Below, piece by piece: positions 58,095 to 64,000 of a DNA stretch of 64,000 bases. Every line of letters begins with the position of its first letter. The first letter of the stretch is position 1. The notes beneath the pieces were generated by a model. That model made no database searches. It saw nothing but the letters and a program-made list of their open reading frames with translations, and had not been told where the DNA came from. The DNA is from Prostheceraeus crozeri. Taxonomy: Eukaryota; Platyhelminthes; Polycladida; Euryleptidae. A program made the translations under genes and the position numbers. The stretch is from positions 1-64,000 of the forward strand of contig CAJQUW010008614.1 in assembly GCA_907163375.1 (NCBI GenBank), written 5' to 3'.

Positions 58095-58549
58095 ATGAGA
58101 AGCCCTCCAAAAACATCGAACACAAATTGAAGTTCTCTTCTCCATGCTCATCGCCAAAGGCGCTCGTTGCACCAAACGCTCCAACGAAGGGGAAGGTGGA
58201 GAAATTATACCGACTCGACAACATTAGAAAGTTGTCATTAGCAGCGGATGACGAACAGGAGAGTGTATGTGAGAAGGAGTGTCCCGACCTAACAGGCATA
58301 CGATGGAAGTATCTGCAGTATGATACTGATGATGTGATGGAGATCACCAGCACCAAATTCCTCCATCAATTATGGGAATGGTGCACCCCTAACTCCCAGC
58401 CACGAACTATGGCGGAGTGGGAGTACATCGACAAAGTGAGGCTCGCGGTAGAAGAACGATTGAAGCAAGTGAACTGTTTTTGTGATCTGTGTGAAGGCAG
58501 ACTCTGGGACGGTATTGACGATGAAGACCTTTTGAAATACATGCCATAA
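58095..58549 (+). pseudogene. Unknown Polinton gene A, right arm copy
   Basis: Mirror of the left copy, translation-identical over the long frame. The ATG is at 58,095 and the A-run with the one-base frame offset at 58,109-58,113. The stop is at 58,547-58,549, overlapped by AATAAA at 58,548-58,553. Identity of protein sequence between the arms may reflect youth or gene conversion rather than selection. Confidence 0.5.
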
Positions 58550-59192
58550 TAAATTTTTATTTCGTATTATCTTTGCTTTCATACTGACTTACTTGAATGG
58601 GGCTTCAGTGGATGATTCAACCATGTATACTTTTTCATTTGGAAATAGTAGCACACTTAGTTTAACTTGCAAATCTTATAACATTTCATATGGGCGATAA
58701 TGGTGGAGGAAATAGTGTTAAATAAAACTAAGATAGCTTACATGATTCTGGGATAGCAATCGACTGCGATCCATGTGTAAAGAGCTTGTTAGACTACGGA
58801 AGAGAGAAGTGTGTTATGTTGCGTGTGGCGCGTGAGTGTCCTCCCATTTCATTCCATTCATCAATTCGTCTCATTGATAGAGACAGGTAGAACTCATGGT
58901 TCTCATAACGTATGCAATGGATAGTTTATAATTCAACCTTCGACAGCTGGCTAAATGTCGCCCTGGCGTGAATGCATACTACGTTGAGACAGAGGCAATC
59001 ACTTGCAAACATGACGCAGAGAGGTTTAACAAGATTGACCATTGCCGAATGTCCCTTGCGGTATACATAGCTACGGGTTTCACCGCCGCCCTTTACAGGA
59101 ACGCCCGTCGAAAGGAAGTATTACACCGAACTTCATTTGCAACATTCAAGTTGACTGATAGCAGATTCAACTTAATGATAGTATTCGCCAGG

Positions 59193-59934
59193 CATGAAAA
59201 CCTGTAGAGTTGGTAAGAGGTTGACAGACTTTGAGCAGCTTGATAGCAAGCCGTAGAGAGCTTGATTCACCAGCGTTTTGCAATGGAGATGTTTAGAGGC
59301 CACCCATGACAAGATAGCTAAGACTCAACCGATTGGCGTTCAAAGTGCTACGTTGAGAACTGTGTCAAATGCCCAACATGAGACATGAGTTGTCCCAGCG
59401 GTTTCGGTTTAAAATATGACACACTCCCTTGCCACACTTATCACTACGGCATCGTCCGCCGTCCCGAAGGAACACCCTGTCAGTGGAATATTACAGCAAA
59501 ACTCTCCGTGTCTTGCTCACTTTCAGTGAAAAGCCGCTAATACCATGAGAAAACTGGCTCAGACATGAAAACCTGTAGAGTTGGTAAGAGGTTGACAGAC
59601 TTTGAGCAGCTTGATAGCAAGCCGTAGAGAGCTTGATTCACCAGCGTTTTGCAATGGAGATGTTTAGAGGCCACCCATGACAAGATAGCTAAGACTCAAC
59701 CGATTGGCGTTCAAAGTGCTACGTTGAGAACTGTGTCAAATGCCCAACATGAGACATGAGTTGTCCCAGCGGTTTCGGTCTAAAATATGACACATTCCCT
59801 TGCCACACTTATCACTACGGCATCGTCCGCCGTCCCGAAGGAACACCCTGTCAGTGGAATATTACAGCAAAACTCTCCGTGTCTTGCTCGCTTTCAGTGA
59901 AAAGCCGCTTATAGCATGAGAAGACTGGCTCATA
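59193..59934. repeat. 371-bp exact-type tandem duplication, right arm
   Basis: CATGAAAACCTGTAGAGTTG starts at 59,193 and again at 59,564. The copies are nearly identical. Together with the older unit nearer gene A, this makes three ~370-bp units, against two in the left arm. Confidence 0.9.
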
Positions 59935-60353
59935 CATCATTAAAAATGCTTTCATTGACTTCAGCAGGGTCGAAGACCCCAGAAAACCTCCAAAACTAGT
60001 GAATTTAAATTTTTCAGCTTTTTAGCACTACTTATGAAATTTTATAAGTAGTTAATCACTTAGGGCAGGTCAATAGCGACCGAACCTTTTTTGAATCAAG
60101 TCAAACGGACTTGTAGAAGCAAAGTTACAAGCCTTTAAAGTTTTGGAGTCTTTTATGGCCTGGAGGCGAAGGCCATCTCCTGGCTAACCTCTAAGTCTGA
60201 CGCCTTAGCTGATATCAGCAATGAAATTTTCTAAGTCGGTTTCTTACAGAAACCCGGATTTTGGAATGTTCGAAGCTATCATCGGAGCTCAGAGAGACGA
60301 CCTACCTCTGACAATCGCTCTCGTCTTAATGACAAGTCTCTCTCGGTTCCCAG

Positions 60354-60361
60354 CTTATATA
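60354..60361 (-). promoter_or_regulatory. TATA promoter directed inward, right arm
   Basis: CTTATATA is the complement of TATATAAG at 43,527, with the same E-box and TGACGTA neighbours. Confidence 0.4.
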
Positions 60362-60399
60362 GTGTGTGGCGATCAGCTGATGACGTAATATCCATCATC

Positions 60400-62080
60400 C
60401 AAACACTTAAAACGCTTCTATCGCCGATTCTAGTGCTCCGATTGAGCTGGAAATACACCATTTCCATGTAGAATTTGACGCTGAATCCGAATCTGGCCTC
60501 CGTTTTCCCATCCGATGCTTTGTTTTGGCTCTACAGCCCACAGCCATCGCGAAAATTCTAACTCTGTCGTTTTTTCGAAAAAATTTTGCGAAGAAAAATT
60601 TTTTTCTCTTCGATTGACTTTTTTTTCGCCAATGTCCCAAAATCTTAAATGGCGTCTCACATCTAAACGAAGACAGGTATGAACAAGCCGTTTCTTTCAG
60701 TGAATTTGTGTCACTCTTAGCTTTCAAACGAGCTATGGCACGACAAAATCCGTCCACTGGAAGCCAAGATCGAAGCTAGCTCTCCCGAGGGAGGGGGGTC
60801 AGCGAAACTTTTTCTCTCCGATTGACTTGAAACTCACCATGTTGATAGAGAATTTCATGCTGATTCCAAATCTGATATCCGTTTTCCCATCCGATGCTTC
60901 GTTTTGACGCTAGAGCCCAAAACGTCCAAAATTCTAACTCTGTCGTTTTTCGCCAATGTCCCAAAATCTTAAATGGTGTCTCACATCTAAACGAAGACAG
61001 GTATTAACAAGCCGTTTCTTTCAGTGAATTTGTCTCACTCTTAGCTTTCAAACGAGCTATGGCACGACAAAATCCGTCCACTGGAAGCCAAGATCGAAGC
61101 TAGCTCTCCCGAGGGGGGGGGACGTCAGCGAAACTTTTTCTCTCCGATTGCGTTCAAATTCACCATACCGATGCAGAATTTCACGCTGAATCCGAATCTG
61201 GCCTCCGTTTTCCCATCCGATGGTTCGTTTTGGCGCAACAGCCCAAAACGACCAAAATTCTAACTCTGTCGTTTTTTCGAAAAATGTTGAAAATTTTTTC
61301 TCTCCGATTGACTTCAAACTCACCATGTTGATAGAGAATTTCATGCTGACTCCAAATCTGAAATCCGTTTTCCCATCCGATGCTTCGTTTTGAAGCTACA
61401 GCCCAAAACGTCCAAAATTCTAACTCTGTCGTTTTTCGCCAATGTCCCAAAATCTTAAATGGCGTCTCACATCTAAACGAAGACCGATATGAACAAGCCG
61501 TTTCTTTCAGTGAATTTGTCTCACTCTTAGCTTTCAAACAAGCTATTGCACGACAAAATCCGTCCACTGGAAGCCAAGATCGAAGCTAGCTCTCCCGAGG
61601 GGGGGGGCGTCAGCGAAACTTTTTCTCTCCGATTGACTTGAAACTCACCATGTTGATAGAGAATTTCATGCTGATTCCAAATCTGAAATCCGTTTTCCCA
61701 TCCGATGCTTCGTTTTGACGCTACAGCCCAAAACGTCCAACATTTTAACTCTGTCAAAATTTTGAAGAAACATTTTTTCTCGCCGATTGACTTCAAATTC
61801 ACCATACCGATGCAGAATTTTACGCTGATCACGAATCTAAGGTCCGTTTCACCATTCCACCACGACAACCTAGACGGTCGCCCACGTCAATCTAGGCGGT
61901 CGGCCACGTCAACCTAGGCGGTCGGCCACGTCAACCCACACGAGACCAACACACCCGAGTCTCACACTCTGTCGTTTTCGAGGGGGGGGACGTCAGCGAA
62001 CATTTTGTGAACGTGGACCAACCTGGCCGGCACACCACGACAGACCACAACCTCTGTCGTTCCAGAGGGGGGGGACGTCA
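60400..62080. repeat. Right terminal repeat region
   Basis: TCCGTTTTCCCATCCG words lie at about 60,498, 60,878, 61,206, 61,366 and 61,688, five against four on the left, so one unit was gained. The G-runs before ACGTCAGCG and the 22-bp iterons are mirrored. Confidence 0.7.
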
Positions 62081-62093
62081 GCGAAAATTCTTC

Positions 62094-62108
62094 GATGGCG
62101 GCCATCTT
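62094..62108. promoter_or_regulatory. Palindromic YY1-like site near right terminus
   Basis: GATGGCGGCCATCTT, mirror of 42,199-42,213. Confidence 0.4.
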
Positions 62109-62134
62109 GCGCGGTCCAGAAGTGGAGTTTTACT

Positions 62135-62140
62135 AACGTC
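62135..62140. repeat. Right target-site duplication AACGTC
   Basis: It directly follows the TTTTACT end and is identical to 42,160-42,165. Confidence 0.8.
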
Positions 62141-64000
62141 CATTGATGATAAATTTGGCTTCTAAATTTGCGAGCACCTGTATAGTAAAGAAAGGAACAA
62201 AACTACACAGCACAAGAAATATACGTACATTTAAAGCTAACATTATTAGCACTAGCTAGGCCTGACAGGCTAGCACTTAACAAAGTCGAACTGGAACACT
62301 GAATAGGCCATTTATGCCAGAGTTTGCGCGACCCCTGGCTTTATAGAAAAAGGTAAGCACCGCAAACATTAAACAGAGAATGTACCTCTTTATGTTACAG
62401 AATATAGGTGAACTTGTTGAATTTGTAGGCCTACCTGTTGTCAAATCCTCCTTTGTTGCCCTCTTGTCGGAGGAGGGGGGGCACCAAGGGCTCTGCGTAG
62501 ATGAAGGCCTGGTCCCTTTTGCGATTCCTCCATGCGCTCCAGCGCCACTTTCATGAGAGTGAGGTTGGGAAGGCCTATTTAGCTTCGATAATTTTGCCAG
62601 CCTAATCTATAATCATATCAATAGACTAAACAACAATTGTTCTTCTTGTTCTGCGTCCTTGGCTGATGAAGTTCTAGCGGCGTCGCTCTTAGAAATACCA
62701 ATTAGCCCTACCGGTAATTATTAAATTGCACCCTAACTATGCTACGGTATGCCTACATTGCACGTAAGTACATGCGTAAGATGAAATAAAAATTTAATAA
62801 TGTATTTGCAACGTAAACAATAGATATCAATTGGGCTATTCCGTCAACCCCATCCAGTGGGTACGTCGATTTATCGACAAGCTAATGCGGTATACTGCAG
62901 CATAATAGAGCATGTAGTGTTCATGAAAGTTGCTAAAATATTGAAAAAAAATTAATGTAGTGGCGTAGCGTGAGTTTCTTGCGCCCGGATGCGAGATACT
63001 CATTTGGCGCCCTCAGCCTCCGTGTTAACCATCTTTGAATCCTCCCAAATTTGAGCAGGGGTTCGTTCCCCTATCAGGGAGACCAATTCCCTGGCGTTCA
63101 TCTCATTAGAAATGAGAATGGTCAATCAGAATTGCTAAAATAAAACAATCATCTCATTGGAAATGAGAATGGTCATTGGTCAATCCAAATTGATAATCAT
63201 TAACAAGAGATTTAAAAAATTGTGCGACTAGTTGTCCTAGCTGTTTACCACAGAGTATGGGCCTGGCCTACACATAAGTTAAATATAGGAACTATATTTT
63301 CCTTTTTTATGCATATTCGACGTATTTTTCTACTCTTATAGACGATGAGGATTTAAAAACACTACTCGACTACTTGCAGTCTAAAAAGGTACGATTTTGG
63401 AAAACACTGTGTTAAATGAATGTGGGTAGTTTCTCATGAATATGCGCATACATAGTATGATTAATAGATTATAAAAACGTTGCATGATGAGCTGATTGAA
63501 CGTTCGATGGTAGAAGACAAATGCACTTTATCACTTGATGAGCAATATAGACACCGACTGCCGTCTAGACGCGAAGAAAAAATGATTCTCATTGAAACGT
63601 TCAAATACGGCTGTCAGGGGCCAATCCTCTTTAAATCTTATTCGACAACTTACCTGAGTGAGGTCAACGTCATACTTGCTGTCCATGGATGACGACTATT
63701 TCGAAGCTAATCGATGCGAAAGGCTTTGTGCGAATGCACGCACACACACGCAGGATCAGAAGTCGAGGCACATACTGCGATGAGTGAAAATGAAACAATC
63801 TCATGCTTTTATTAACGAGTACTAATTCAGTAGAAATGTACCAACTCGCTGTTCAACTTACCTTCATCTAACCCTTTAAATCGTAGATGACCTCAACGAG
63901 GAATCGGAACGGGATCACGCATTGATATTCTACATGCAAGAGTTGTGAACTATCAAGCACTGTGTAGTGTCAAGGTGTGATCCCCTTAATAGAGCTTAGT
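62141..64000. other. Flanking DNA, no gene recognised
   Basis: GTAGTGGCGTAGCGTGAG at about 62,959 resembles a hAT end without a partner. At 63,098-63,185 a CATCTCATT.GAAATGAGAA hairpin word is tandemly duplicated (two copies about 50 bases apart). A 70-codon frame at 63,480-63,692 is unrecognised. Confidence 0.45.

Larger units (their letters stand above)
42166..62134. mobile_element. Palindromic Polinton/Maverick-like element, non-autonomous
   Basis: A 19,969-bp unit bounded by AACGTC duplications. The left end is AGTAGTAAGTAAAACTCC and the right end GGAGTTTTACT. The left arm (42,166-50,629) and right arm (51,868-62,134) are inverted copies with very few substitutions, and a 1,238-bp loop lies between them. 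Each arm encodes a protein-primed-type DNA polymerase B, an unknown gene of about 150 codons and an unknown gene of about 95 codons. Known Polintons are 15-20 kb, begin AG, give 6-bp duplications and carry polymerase B, integrase, protease, packaging ATPase and capsid genes. Everything but the polymerase is missing here. The arms differ by a 966-bp hAT insertion, a 371-bp tandem unit and about 466 bp of extra terminal repeat, all in the right arm. Confidence 0.8.

Noticed and set aside
42166-62134. The palindrome as a pure assembly artefact (reflected reads)
   Set aside because: The arms differ by a hAT insertion with its own duplication, a 371-bp unit, extra terminal repeats, a 7-base end difference and scattered substitutions, and the unit is flanked by matching AACGTC. 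A simple reflection would give none of these. Local consensus errors remain possible.

Overview
This is nuclear DNA of an animal. It is AT-rich and gene-poor, has GT-AG introns and AATAAA polyadenylation signals, and is dense in decayed transposons: hAT, piggyBac, Penelope-like and Polinton elements, a tRNA-type SINE, MITE-like hairpins and minisatellites. TAGGCCTA-type words recur throughout, a habit I associate with echinoderms and related marine deuterostomes. That taxonomic guess is an inference, and no rRNA or mitochondrial marker is present.

The left part (1-42,159) holds one convincing cellular gene, TMX2, a thioredoxin-related ER transmembrane protein. Its 270-codon reading frame is uninterrupted and lies just downstream of a splice acceptor (13,744-14,556). 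Around it are transposon relics: hAT C-terminal remains (281-460; 11,612-12,546; an intron-containing one on the minus strand at 18,188-18,790), a piggyBac copy bounded by TTAA (15,590-17,742), two Penelope-like reverse transcriptase relics, each followed by a hammerhead-ribozyme-like motif (about 21.6-22.65 kb and 23.15-23.89 kb), a 2.7 kb element with an 8-bp target duplication (31,064-33,761) carrying a nested SINE, and several hairpin elements and tandem repeats. Large stretches between these show nothing I can name.

The right part is dominated by one structure: a 20 kb near-palindrome (42,166-62,134) flanked by a 6-bp direct repeat AACGTC. Its ends read AGTA...TACT. Each arm (8.5 kb left, 10.3 kb right) carries the same three genes: a protein-primed-type family B DNA polymerase with N-terminal C2H2 zinc fingers and tiny introns, an unknown roughly 150-codon gene divergent from it, and an unknown roughly 95-codon gene convergent with it. 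The arms meet at a 1.24 kb loop made of an AATAAAG-rich minisatellite. No integrase, protease, packaging ATPase or capsid gene is visible. Polymerase type, 6-bp duplication and AG termini all point to a Polinton/Maverick. I read it as a non-autonomous, snap-back (copy-back) Polinton genome that was integrated as a unit. The arms later diverged: the right arm gained a 966-bp hAT insertion and extra terminal and subterminal repeat units, and the left arm lost one G in the polymerase gene. Most other frame breaks are identical in both arms and most sit in homopolymer runs, so they either predate the duplication or are systematic sequence errors.

The last 1.9 kb (62,141-64,000) is flanking DNA without a recognisable gene.
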